Shown one piece after another: positions 1 through 6,278 of a stretch of 15,618 nt of DNA (within the stretch, counting starts at the first letter, position 1; the number at the start of each line of letters is the position of its first letter). The position numbers were made by a program, and so were the translations under genes. This DNA is from an uncultured Planctomycetaceae bacterium (lineage in GTDB: Bacteria > Planctomycetota > Planctomycetia > Pirellulales > Lacipirellulaceae). Under the pieces are notes generated by a model. The model did not search any database. It had not been told where the DNA came from and saw only the letters and a program-made list of their open reading frames with translations. The DNA is taken from positions 1-15,618 of the forward strand of contig CALMBE010000417.1 in the NCBI GenBank assembly GCA_937860165.1, in the 5' to 3' direction.

Positions 1-1152
1 CGTGAGTCGGCCGGCAAGGTGCTGCGCATTGCGGAGATCTTCCAGCGTGTTGCCAGCCTCGCTGACGTGGAAAACCCGGACACCACGAGCGCCGACTTCT
101 CCGGCACGTGGACGCGCGTCGGCCCGTGGTTGCCCTGGATGCTTCAGGGCCAGGCCGACGGCAGCGTGTTTCGGCTCGGCGTGGTCAGCCTGCCCAGCTT
201 TTACATGGACATGGAAGGCCGCCGCGAGGGCAAGGTCGATTTCAAAAGCACCACCCGCGACCTTCGCCGCCTGCTGGAGGAATTCAAACAGAAAAAGGTC
301 GACCTGGTGGTAATGGACCTCCGCTTCAATGGGGGTGGCTCGCTGCCCGAGTCGGTCGAGGCCACGGGACTGTTTATTGACAAGGGACCGGTCGTCCAAG
401 TCAAAGGCCCCGATGGTCGCGTGCAACCCTACCCCGACGAAGAAGCCGGCGAGGTCTGGTCAGGGCCACTGATTGTCATCATCAACCGCTTTAGCGCGAG
501 TGCGAGCGAAATCTTCGCGGGTGCCATCCAGGATTATGGTCGCGGGATTATCATCGGCGATACTTCGACCCACGGTAAAGGAACCGTGCAACAACTCGAA
601 GAATTGGGCCGGCTCATCATGCCACTCAATCCTCCCAATCTGGGAGCGTTGAAGCTCACGATCCAGCAGTTCTACCGCCCCAGCGGCGACAGCACCCAGA
701 ATCGAGGAGTTGTTTCCGATGTGGTGATTCCCTACCGCACGAGTTATTGGGAAGGTATCGGCGAGGCCGACCTCGATTACGCGATGAAATTCGACCAAGT
801 CGCTCCGCAACCCCATGACAACTATCGCAGCGCTTCGGCTCGGATTATCGACGAAGTCAAGCGACGTTCAGCAGCCCGCATCGCCAAGACGGAATTCTTT
901 GTCGAAGAGCAGGAAAAGATTGCCGAAATCGTCCGCCGCCAACAAGAGCCGACCGTCACCTTGAACAAGGAAAAGTTTTTGGCCGAGCGTGAGGCAGTCA
1001 ATTCCGAGAAGGACCAGGAAAAAATGTTCCAGGACATAGAAAACGAAGAAGGTCCTGTGTTTCCCCCCGAGCCCTACAACGAAGAAGTCCTTTCAATTGC
1101 CTTGGACTACCTAGAGCTCTTGGGACAAGCAAACATCGCCGCCGCGCGATAA
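1..1152 (+). CDS. Tail-specific (C-terminal processing) protease, S41 family, 5' end missing
   Basis: Periplasmic or envelope protease of the Prc/Tsp type, which degrades or trims proteins from their C-termini. The reading frame is open from base 1, so the N-terminus and the PDZ domain lie outside the window. What is seen is the S41 catalytic core: the beta-strand block LVVMDLRFNGGGSLPE, the serine motif FSASASEIFAGA (catalytic Ser at codon 499-501), an Asp at 532-534, and GKGTVQQ with the general-base Lys at 577-579. The spacing matches E. coli Prc Ser430/Asp441/Lys455 apart from one extra residue before the Lys. The charged C-terminal tail (about 800-1150) corresponds to the Prc C-terminal domain. 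The first ~60 visible residues are not recognisable to me. It converges on the PhnP-like gene, with a hairpin between. Family assignment is firm; exact substrate unknown. Confidence 0.93.
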   Translation, partial: RESAGKVLRIAEIFQRVASLADVENPDTTSADFSGTWTRVGPWLPWMLQGQADGSVFRLGVVSLPSFYMDMEGRREGKVDFKSTTRDLRRLLEEFKQKKVDLVVMDLRFNGGGSLPESVEATGLFIDKGPVVQVKGPDGRVQPYPDEEAGEVWSGPLIVIINRFSASASEIFAGAIQDYGRGIIIGDTSTHGKGTVQQLEELGRLIMPLNPPNLGALKLTIQQFYRPSGDSTQNRGVVSDVVIPYRTSYWEGIGEADLDYAMKFDQVAPQPHDNYRSASARIIDEVKRRSAARIAKTEFFVEEQEKIAEIVRRQQEPTVTLNKEKFLAEREAVNSEKDQEKMFQDIENEEGPVFPPEPYNEEVLSIALDYLELLGQANIAAAR

Positions 1153-1180
1153 CACCACGCGGCCTCAACTAAATCACTAG

Positions 1181-1200
1181 CCCCCAACGTAAGTTGGGGG
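1181..1200. terminator. Hairpin between convergent genes, 8-bp perfect stem
   Basis: CCCCCAAC (1181-1188), loop GTAA, GTTGGGGG (1193-1200). The stem is perfect and GUAA is a GNRA-type tetraloop. It lies between the convergent stops at 1152 and 1224. There is no T-run on either side, so it is either a non-canonical bidirectional terminator or a copy of a short palindromic repeat. Confidence 0.5.
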
Positions 1201-1223
1201 GTCCGGTTCGCCACCCCGTCCCT

Positions 1224-2030
1224 TCACCCCAGCGGCACCGCAAGTCCGTCAAAAGCGACTTCCACCCCAGCAGGCAACAAGGCATTGGTGGCTTCGTGCT
1301 CCAGGTCATGGCACAAATGGGTCAACAGCGTGCGACGCGGTGCTAAATCTGCAACCACCGCCAGGGCTTCGTCGAGACTGAAATGGGTCGAGTGGGACTC
1401 CCGCCGCAAGCAGTCGAGGATCAACACCTCGAGACCCCGCAGTTTCTCCCTGCTTTCGGCGGGGATCGCATTGGTATCGGTGCAGTAAGCCACATTGCCA
1501 AAGCGAAAACCGAGTACCTCAAAGTGCGGGCCATGCAGTAACCGGACCGGCACAATTGGGCAACCCAACACTTCAATCGGCTCCAAGCCGATTCGGTGAA
1601 ACACCAGTTGGGGCACCGCCCCGCGATGCAACCGGCTCGCATCCTGAAATGCGTAATCAAACGACTTGCGAATCCGCGATTCGACCGGCTCTTCACAGTA
1701 CAAAGGCACGGGACCCCCGAGATAAAATTGCATCAACCGTAAGTCATCGAGTCCGAAGATGTGATCGGCATGTTCATGGGTGTACAGCACCGAATGAATG
1801 ATGCCGATCTTTTCCCGTAGGAGTTGGGTTCGCAAATCGGGCGGGGTGTCGATCAACAGATTTCCCCCCGGGAGCCCCAGCACTAAGCCACACCGTGTCC
1901 GATGATTGCGGGGATTGGTGCTCGTGCAGACCGCGCATCCACACCCGATGGCCGGCACCCCTACCGAGGTACCGGTCCCCAAGAACACAAGTTGGCCACG
2001 AATATCGCGGCTCACGGGCAAACGAGACAA
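1224..2030 (-). CDS. Metallo-beta-lactamase-fold hydrolase, PhnP family
   Basis: Metal-dependent phosphodiesterase-type hydrolase of the PhnP branch of the metallo-beta-lactamase superfamily (E. coli PhnP cleaves ribosyl cyclic phosphate). The 268-residue protein keeps the whole PhnP metal set: the structural zinc cysteines C30, C32 and C35 in GCGCAVC plus H241; the HxHxDH motif THEHADH (H85, H87, D89, H90); H166 in LLHGPHFEV; D185 in AYCTDTN; and H238 in LLTHLCH. Length is close to E. coli PhnP. The start is uncertain: TTG at 2030 or GTG at 2015, neither with a strong ribosome binding site. It lies downstream of trpD on the same strand, separated by 228 bp of repeats, so co-transcription is doubtful. 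No phn genes are nearby, so a role in phosphonate use is not supported here; these proteins often occur as stand-alone housekeeping hydrolases. Substrate unknown. Confidence 0.88.
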   Translation of the reverse strand: MSRLPVSRDIRGQLVFLGTGTSVGVPAIGCGCAVCTSTNPRNHRTRCGLVLGLPGGNLLIDTPPDLRTQLLREKIGIIHSVLYTHEHADHIFGLDDLRLMQFYLGGPVPLYCEEPVESRIRKSFDYAFQDASRLHRGAVPQLVFHRIGLEPIEVLGCPIVPVRLLHGPHFEVLGFRFGNVAYCTDTNAIPAESREKLRGLEVLILDCLRRESHSTHFSLDEALAVVADLAPRRTLLTHLCHDLEHEATNALLPAGVEVAFDGLAVPLG

Positions 2031-2042
2031 ATGTTGGGTCCT

Positions 2043-2084
2043 GAGTTACGAGTTGCGAGTTGCGAGTTGCGAGTTGCGAGTTAA
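2043..2084. repeat. Heptamer tandem repeat (GAGTTGC), six units
   Basis: Units: GAGTTAC at 2043, four perfect GAGTTGC units at 2050-2077, then GAGTTAA at 2078-2084. It sits just upstream of the PhnP-like gene start (minus strand), inside its leader. The period of seven matches the heptamer-type repeats at 14544-14626. Confidence 0.9.
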
Positions 2085-2110
2085 ATACTACTTTCATTCC
2101 TACTTGAATT

Positions 2111-2201
2111 GTCATTCCCGCGCAGGCGGGAACCCAGTTCTTCGCACAATCTAGATTCCCGCCCCTGCCTCCGCGAGGGGCAAGCTCTGCGCGGGAATGA
2201 C
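2111..2201. repeat. 91-bp palindromic dispersed repeat (MITE/REP-like)
   Basis: The outer arms are perfect 15-bp inverted repeats: GTCATTCCCGCGCAG (2111-2125) and CTGCGCGGGAATGAC (2187-2201). Smaller hairpins are nested inside: CCCGC/GCGGG in the left arm and GCCCCT/AGGGGC at about 2161-2181. The GTCATTCCCGC...GCGGGAATGAC type is a very common mobile-like palindrome in bacterial genomes. It lies between trpD and the PhnP-like gene on the minus strand and could fold in their transcript. Confidence 0.8.
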
Positions 2202-2258
2202 GGTTTGAGAACCCTCTCCCATGTACCCGGGGGAGAATAGGCTCTTAATCTCCTTATC

Positions 2259-3278
2259 TTACGCATACGACACCCGCGCGAGCTCCTCTAGCAATTTGGC
2301 AACCGCTCCGCTATCAATCGCCTCCGCCGCGAGTTCCGCAGCTTGTCGGGGTTCATCGCACCGACCGGCAACCAACAAGCCAGCCGCCGCATTGAGCAGT
2401 ACGATGTCTCTGGCAGGTCCGTGCTCGCCTCCCAGTACACGCCGCACGATGGCCACGCTCTCCTGTGGCGAGGAGATTGAAAGCGAATCGAGTGCCGCGC
2501 GTGACACACCAAAGTCCTCGGGCTCCCAATTAAACTCTTTCAATCCTGCGGGAGTGACTTCCGTCACATGGGTTGTGCCAGTCAGAGTGATCTCACCTAA
2601 CCCATCCGCGCCACTGACCACATACGCCCGCTCGGTCCCGAGCAATTGGAGTGCCGAGGCAATCAGCGGCCGCGTTTCGGAGCGTCCGACACCAAGCAAC
2701 TGAAAAGCGGCCCCGGCCGGATTCGCCAGCGGACCAAGCAAGTTGAAAATCGTCCGAATCCCCAACTCACGACGCACCGCCGCGACATGTTTCATGGCAG
2801 GGTGCATTAGTGGGGCGAAACAGAAACAGATTCCCAGCTCGTTGAGGCACCTTTCGACTTGACTCACCGTCGCCTCGATATTCACCCCCAGCCCGGCCAA
2901 CACGTCCGCCGAGCCGCTCTTGCTAGTCACGCTGCGATTGCCATGCTTCGCCACCGGAACCCCGGCGGCGGCGATCACCAAGGCTGCCGTCGTGCTGACA
3001 TTGAACAGTGTGCTCCCACCCCCGCCCGTGCCACAGGTATCGAGCAGTTTCTCGTGTCGACTGGAAATCGGGGTCATGTTGGCCCGCATAGCAGCGGCTG
3101 CTCCCGCTAGTTCGGCGGTCGTCTCCCCTTTCTCGGCCAATTTCGTGAGAAACCGTCGGATCTGTTCGCTTGAACATCCGCCGGTCATCACACGGTTCAT
3201 GGCGGCCCGCATCTGCTGCTCGGCGAGGTCCTGGCCCGAGGAAATCTGCTCTAACAGATTGTCGAAGGAATCGCCCAT
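2259..3278 (-). CDS. trpD: Anthranilate phosphoribosyltransferase
   Basis: Second step of tryptophan synthesis: joins anthranilate and PRPP to give phosphoribosyl-anthranilate; cytoplasmic. The 339-residue length is normal. An N-terminal helical domain (about 1-75, with MRAAMNRVMTGG) is followed by the PRPP-binding loop LDTCGTGGGG (80-88), then KHGNRSVTSKSGSADV (111-126), the RRELGIRTIFNLLGPLANP stretch (169-187) and DGLGE (225-229). Oddity: the PRPP loop is normally GTGGD and the metal motif is normally DE (GLDE). Here both Asp positions are Gly (G87 and G228), while the Glu E229 stays. ATG at 3278 is used; its ribosome binding site is weak. No other trp gene is in the window, so trpD is either isolated or at the end of a dispersed pathway. 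Identity is firm; the effect of the two substitutions is inferred only. Confidence 0.95.
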   Translation of the reverse strand: MGDSFDNLLEQISSGQDLAEQQMRAAMNRVMTGGCSSEQIRRFLTKLAEKGETTAELAGAAAAMRANMTPISSRHEKLLDTCGTGGGGSTLFNVSTTAALVIAAAGVPVAKHGNRSVTSKSGSADVLAGLGVNIEATVSQVERCLNELGICFCFAPLMHPAMKHVAAVRRELGIRTIFNLLGPLANPAGAAFQLLGVGRSETRPLIASALQLLGTERAYVVSGADGLGEITLTGTTHVTEVTPAGLKEFNWEPEDFGVSRAALDSLSISSPQESVAIVRRVLGGEHGPARDIVLLNAAAGLLVAGRCDEPRQAAELAAEAIDSGAVAKLLEELARVSYA

Positions 3279-3381
3279 ACTGGTTGTTTCTTGGTCTCAA
3301 AGGTCTTAAAATGGGGAACCTTGGGTCGGCAGAGTACCACCCGAACTTATTCCTCCATTGTGGCAGGATTGGACCGAGCAT

Positions 3382-3492
3382 CCTAGTGCTTTGACAACGC
3401 CTAGATTTGGGATTTGAGTCGACACAACCGAATCGACATTAAGGAGTTGTGTCGACTCGAATCCCAAATTTCAAAATTGACAAAGCACTAGG
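3382..3492. repeat. 111-bp long inverted repeat (47-bp arms, 17-nt loop)
   Basis: Left arm 3382-3428 begins CCTAGTGCTTTG; right arm 3446-3492 ends CAAAGCACTAGG. The arms match at about 39 of 47 positions, with the innermost GTCGACACAAC perfect and most mismatches in one 7-nt patch. There is no coding potential. It fills the gap between the divergent trpD and the nucleoside-hydrolase-like gene, ending 26 bp before the latter's ATG. It resembles a non-autonomous palindromic element; I saw no clear target-site duplication. Confidence 0.85.
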
Positions 3493-3518
3493 CACAAAAC
3501 CTTTTGGCAAGAAGCCGC

Positions 3519-4448
3519 ATGGGTAGAAAAGTCATTCTCGATTTGGATCCGGGCGTTTCCGACGCGGTGGCGTTGTGTTTGGCCCTGTTTGATCCGCGTA
3601 TCGAACTGGTGGCGGTAACCGCTACGGGGGGAAACGTAAACCCCCAGCAAGCTACCCGCAATGTTCAGGCCCTCATCGAACAACTCGATCCCCCCCGCTG
3701 GCCCCGCGTCGGGGCCGCCGATCCCGAGCAATTGCTGGTGACCGACGGGCGTGAGTTCTGGGGCGAGGATGGACTCTGTGGGGCAATGTTCCCCGTCGCT
3801 GATTTACACCATCCCCACTCGGCTGTGAAATTGCTCTCCGATGAAATCAAATCCGCACCGGGAGAAATCACTCTGGTTGCCGGTGGACCGCTGAGCAACA
3901 TCGCCGCAGCCTTCCGCCGCGAACCCGACCTGGCCTCGCAGATCGGCCATTTGATGATCGTCGGCGGCACTCTCGCGGGCCCCGGCAATGTCACCCCGGC
4001 TGCGGAATTCAATATCTACTGCGATGCCGAAGCCGCCCGGGCCGTGTTTCTCTCCCCGGTCACCAAGACCCTCTTACCGCTGGACTCCAGTTCCAAAGTC
4101 GTGCTCCGCTACGACGCCCTGGATCGACTCCCTGCCGCCTCGACTCGGCTGGGTCGTGTGTTGCGCACGATTCTGCCCGGGGCGTTCTTGGCATCGCACC
4201 AACGACTGGGGATCGAAGGCCTCGCGGTACCCGAGGCCGTCGCCATCGCTGCGATTTTGTACCCGGAACTCGTCACCACCGAACGCATGGTCTGCGACGT
4301 GGAGCTCAGCGGCGAGCTCACCCGCGGCGCCACGGTCATCGACCGCCGCCGCGCCTCGCCCCATCGCCCCAACATGGATGTGATTGTCGACATCCAACCC
4401 GAAGCCACCGTCGACTGCATCCTCCGCGGTTTGCAGCAGGAGAGTTAA
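3519..4448 (+). CDS. Nucleoside hydrolase-like protein with altered active site
   Basis: Fold of the inosine-uridine-preferring nucleoside hydrolases, which cleave the N-glycosidic bond of ribonucleosides using a Ca2+-bound water. The 309-residue length is usual. The N-terminal motif is ILDLDPGVSDAVAL: D8, D10 and D15 of the Crithidia enzyme align, but D14 (ribose contact) is Ser. The central NVTPAAEFNIYCDAEA motif, which binds ribose in the family, is intact. The late HDP motif, with the acidic residue equivalent to D242, reads AVP (in GLAVPEAVAI), so His241 and Asp242 equivalents are missing. GELTRG near the C-terminus is typical. ATG at 3519 was chosen because the family starts a few residues before the DxD motif; an in-frame TTG at 3504 is possible. 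Either specificity has shifted or activity is lost. Family membership is firm, activity is not. Confidence 0.88.
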   Translation: MGRKVILDLDPGVSDAVALCLALFDPRIELVAVTATGGNVNPQQATRNVQALIEQLDPPRWPRVGAADPEQLLVTDGREFWGEDGLCGAMFPVADLHHPHSAVKLLSDEIKSAPGEITLVAGGPLSNIAAAFRREPDLASQIGHLMIVGGTLAGPGNVTPAAEFNIYCDAEAARAVFLSPVTKTLLPLDSSSKVVLRYDALDRLPAASTRLGRVLRTILPGAFLASHQRLGIEGLAVPEAVAIAAILYPELVTTERMVCDVELSGELTRGATVIDRRRASPHRPNMDVIVDIQPEATVDCILRGLQQES

Positions 4449-4463
4449 AAAGCTTTTTAACTC
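4442..4463. terminator. 22-bp perfect palindrome spanning both convergent stop codons
   Basis: The sequence 4442-4463 is a perfect palindrome centred on AGCT, with A5 and T5 runs. It contains the TAA stop of the plus-strand nucleoside hydrolase (4446-4448) and the TAA stop of the minus-strand DUF2294 gene (complement of 4457-4459). In RNA either strand gives a hairpin with a U-run, so it probably acts as a compact two-way terminator. The stem is AT-rich and hence weak. Confidence 0.6.
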
Positions 4464-4840
4464 CCTTTTCTGGTTTCACGGAAAACGGGCGACTTGGCCA
4501 GAGTGAAAATAATGACCTCTTCGCCGGTGACCGTGGAGATGTCGTGGTGCAGGCTCACGACTGGGATACTGGCCGTCTTTTCGACCATGGCCTCCAGAAC
4601 GGGTCGGGCCGTTTCTATTAACTGGACCCGTACCTGTTTGAGCAGATCGCGGCCTTTCCCGGCGGTGAGAGTCTCGACTAATTGCTGCTCGGCCACAGTG
4701 AGGACCCCTTTGAGTCGGACCACGAGCAGATCGCCGATCAGGTGTGTATGAATATCCTTCGGCCCCCGGCCCATGTATTCTTGTTGAAAGCGGCTAACCC
4801 CTTCACAAATAGCGGCTTCAATTTCTCCTTGGGTTTTCAT
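4457..4840 (-). CDS. DUF2294 / MpsC-family protein
   Basis: A 127-residue protein of the DUF2294 family (Pfam MpsC, named from a sodium-linked membrane-potential system in staphylococci). Family marks seen are the N-terminal helix with EYMGRGPKDI (about 22-31), LLVVRLKGVLTVAEQQL in the middle, the GRDLLKQVR helix, and the C-terminal SLHHDISTVTGEEVIIFTL. No membrane segment or signal peptide is visible, so it is a soluble protein. The ATG at 4840 is preceded by a good GAGGT site. It is transcribed away from the stress array, sharing the 418-bp gap at 4841-5258 with it. A diverged paralogue is encoded at 5844. No MpsA or MpsB partner is in the window, so ion transport should not be assumed; in many bacteria this family appears alone beside stress genes. 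Confidence 0.85.
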   Translation of the reverse strand: MKTQGEIEAAICEGVSRFQQEYMGRGPKDIHTHLIGDLLVVRLKGVLTVAEQQLVETLTAGKGRDLLKQVRVQLIETARPVLEAMVEKTASIPVVSLHHDISTVTGEEVIIFTLAKSPVFRETRKGS

Positions 4841-4974
4841 AGTTACCTCGCAGTCGTCCCTTAATTCTAAACTTTATTTTTCCCGCTGACAGTTTGCCAT
4901 TCTACGCGACAAAACACGGGAGAAAACACCTAATTGCTCGTCTTCGGTATCATACCAATTCTTACATTCTCGAT

Positions 4975-5190
4975 AAAGGGGCTTGCTTTCGGACGCTGAG
5001 GCTCTACAGTTAGGTGTAGAGAGCAAACGAAAGTAACTTGCGAGACAATACCGCGAGAGACTGACCGGCTCTGAAGAAAAATTTTCGGATGACTATCTAA
5101 ACAGCACCCCAGTTCAGTCTGGAGGGCTAGTTAACGAGTAAGCCGACGTGGCGGGATACCTTAGGGGGTTCCGCCACGTCGGCTTTTTTT
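4975..5190 (+). ncRNA. Candidate small RNA or transcribed attenuator leader (~200 nt)
   Basis: A strong plus-strand intrinsic terminator at 5140-5190 has no protein gene to serve: the region upstream to 4841 is non-coding and the gene before that lies on the other strand. The segment folds by eye into separate domains: CTTTCG (4986-4991) with CGAAAG (5028-5033) enclosing the hairpin CTCTACA/TGTAGAG (5002-5021); AGACTGA (5058-5064) with TCAGTCT (5114-5120) enclosing CTGAA/TTCGG; then the terminator. I do not recognise it as 6S, tmRNA, SRP or RNase P RNA. The 5' end is a guess. It could instead be an attenuator controlling the DUF892 gene 69 nt downstream. Confidence 0.5.
5140..5190 (+). terminator. 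Strong intrinsic terminator, 15-bp perfect stem plus T7
   Basis: AAGCCGACGTGGCGG (5140-5154) pairs perfectly with CCGCCACGTCGGCTT (5171-5185), loop 16 nt, followed by a T-run to 5190. Only the plus strand has the T-run, so it ends transcripts running rightwards. Confidence 0.9.
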
Positions 5191-5258
5191 GCGCGCTTGT
5201 TCGTTTTGCAACGGACGGTTCGCTAACAAAATCTAATTACCTGAAGAAAGTAACTCTC

Positions 5259-5765
5259 ATGAAACTTGGATCCTTAGAAGACCTGTACGTAGGCGAATTG
5301 AAAGACCTTTACAGTGCGGAGAACCAACTGCTAAAGGCGCTGCCCAGAATGGCGAAAGCGGCTTCCGCGCCCAATTTGACCAAGGCGTTCGAGAGTCATC
5401 TAAAGCAGACCCAGACTCATGTGGCCCGACTAGAAAAGATTTTCAAGAAACTCGGTGGCAGCCCCAAAGGGAAGAAATGCAAGGCGATGGAAGGTCTGCT
5501 GGCCGAGGGCAAAGAATTGATGGCCGAGGAGGCCGAAGACGCGGTCATGGACGCGGCACTGATCGGTGCAGCCCAGCGAGTGGAACACTACGAGATGGCC
5601 GGATATGGATGCGTGCGGACATACGCCCGACTCCTTGGACACACCGACGCAGCCGACTTGCTCCAAAAGACTCTCGATGAAGAAGGGGCCGCAGATAAGG
5701 CACTTACCGAATTGGCGGAAACCTCCATCAACAGCGGAGCCAAAGTCGCTAATGGAAGCGTCTAA
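5259..5765 (+). CDS. DUF892 ferritin-like protein (YciE/YciF family)
   Basis: A 168-residue four-helix-bundle protein of the DUF892 family, whose members YciE and YciF are stress-induced and ferritin-like in fold; the biochemical role is not settled. The sequence is helical throughout, opening with SLEDLYVGELKDLYSAENQLLKALPRM, which is the family signature with Glu residues that can bind metal. It continues with the helix SHLKQTQTHVARLEKIFKKLG (residues about 45-65), then EEAEDAVMDAALIGAAQRVEHYEMAGYG (Glu, His and Glu ligand candidates) and the last helix LLQKTLDEEGAADKAL. Internal Lys and Glu-rich composition suits a cytoplasmic protein. ATG at 5259 is chosen: upstream in-frame codons run through the terminator at 5140-5190 and do not look like this family. 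It is the first protein gene of the plus-strand stress array. Confidence 0.9.
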   Translation: MKLGSLEDLYVGELKDLYSAENQLLKALPRMAKAASAPNLTKAFESHLKQTQTHVARLEKIFKKLGGSPKGKKCKAMEGLLAEGKELMAEEAEDAVMDAALIGAAQRVEHYEMAGYGCVRTYARLLGHTDAADLLQKTLDEEGAADKALTELAETSINSGAKVANGSV

Positions 5766-5843
5766 GTCAACTTAGACAACAGAAACCTTGGCCACTAGGT
5801 GAACGACAGCACACGGTCGCAGCTATCACCAAGGATGAACCCC

Positions 5844-6233
5844 ATGAACGAATCCGAAAAAGCAATGGCAGACCAGGTAGCTCAAGTGGCTATCGCCCAC
5901 CAAACCGAGCGGACAGGCCACGCGCCCACTTCGGTCACCGTGGTTTTGAACGCGGACACGCTGGTAATCACGCTGCACGATGTGTTGACGCCAGCCGAAA
6001 AGGCGCTGGCACAAAGCCCGGAAGGAGCTGAGCGGGTGCAGGAGTTTCATCGGCAATTGTTTCAGGCCTCAGCGAAGTCGCTGTGGAAAGAAATCAAGAG
6101 GATCACGGGCCGGGAAGTGCGCGAAGCGTCGGCGGAAATTGAAACCACCACCCCGGCGGTGGTACACGCCTTTACTACAGGCGATGTCGTGCAGGTGTTC
6201 CTGCTCGATGGAGAACGAACAGCCAAGTATTAG
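5844..6233 (+). CDS. Second DUF2294 / MpsC-like protein (diverged paralogue)
   Basis: A 129-residue protein that aligns along its length with the DUF2294 protein encoded at 4457-4840: TGHAPTSV for GRGPKDI, LVITLHDVLTPAEKALA for LVVRLKGVLTVAEQQLV, and EIETTTPAVVHAFTTGDVVQVFLL for the C-terminal strand region. Identity is modest, so this is an old duplication or a separate subfamily rather than a recent copy. There are no membrane segments. The start at 5844 is supported by AAGGA at 5831-5835; the GTG at 5799 and the ATG at 5835 are less likely, since the latter overlaps that site. The leader carries AAGGATG, a match to the CsrA-type core, and csrA is the next gene 45 bp downstream. Function unknown. 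Confidence 0.75.
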   Translation: MNESEKAMADQVAQVAIAHQTERTGHAPTSVTVVLNADTLVITLHDVLTPAEKALAQSPEGAERVQEFHRQLFQASAKSLWKEIKRITGREVREASAEIETTTPAVVHAFTTGDVVQVFLLDGERTAKY

Positions 6234-6239
6234 CAACAG

Positions 6240-6271
6240 AAGCGATCCCATCGATCGCTTAGGACAAAGGA
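6240..6271 (+). promoter_or_regulatory. csrA leader hairpin and paired AGGA motifs
   Basis: AAGCGATC (6240-6247), loop CCATC, GATCGCTT (6253-6260) form a perfect 8-bp stem directly followed by AGGACAAAGGA. The two AGGA cores (6261-6264 and 6268-6271) are 7 nt apart, and the second is the ribosome binding site of csrA. This layout would allow CsrA to bind its own leader. There is no T-run, so a terminator is unlikely. Confidence 0.5.
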
Positions 6272-6278
6272 AATAGTC

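Larger units (their letters stand above)
4841..5258. other. 418-bp divergent intergenic region
   Basis: There is no credible coding sequence. It must hold the promoter of the minus-strand DUF2294 gene and those of the plus-strand array. It contains an 11-bp palindrome GGTATCATACC (4946-4956), which could be an operator; the candidate RNA described separately; and its terminator. No clear sigma-70 promoter pair with correct spacing was found, so start sites are not assigned. Confidence 0.6.

Noticed and set aside
2043-2084. Possible CRISPR array
   Set aside because: The units are 7 bp, directly adjacent and without spacers; it is a simple tandem repeat.
4975-5190. 6S RNA, tmRNA, SRP RNA or RNase P RNA
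   Set aside because: None of the conserved motifs or overall folds of these RNAs were recognised; left as an unclassified candidate.
5148-5258. Upstream extension of the DUF892 frame
   Set aside because: It starts within the terminator stem and its 37 residues do not resemble the family, which begins near the ATG at 5259.
6240-6260. Hairpin as terminator of the MpsC-like gene
   Set aside because: It is followed by AGGACAAAGGA and not by a T-run, and it directly abuts the csrA ribosome binding site, so a leader role fits better.
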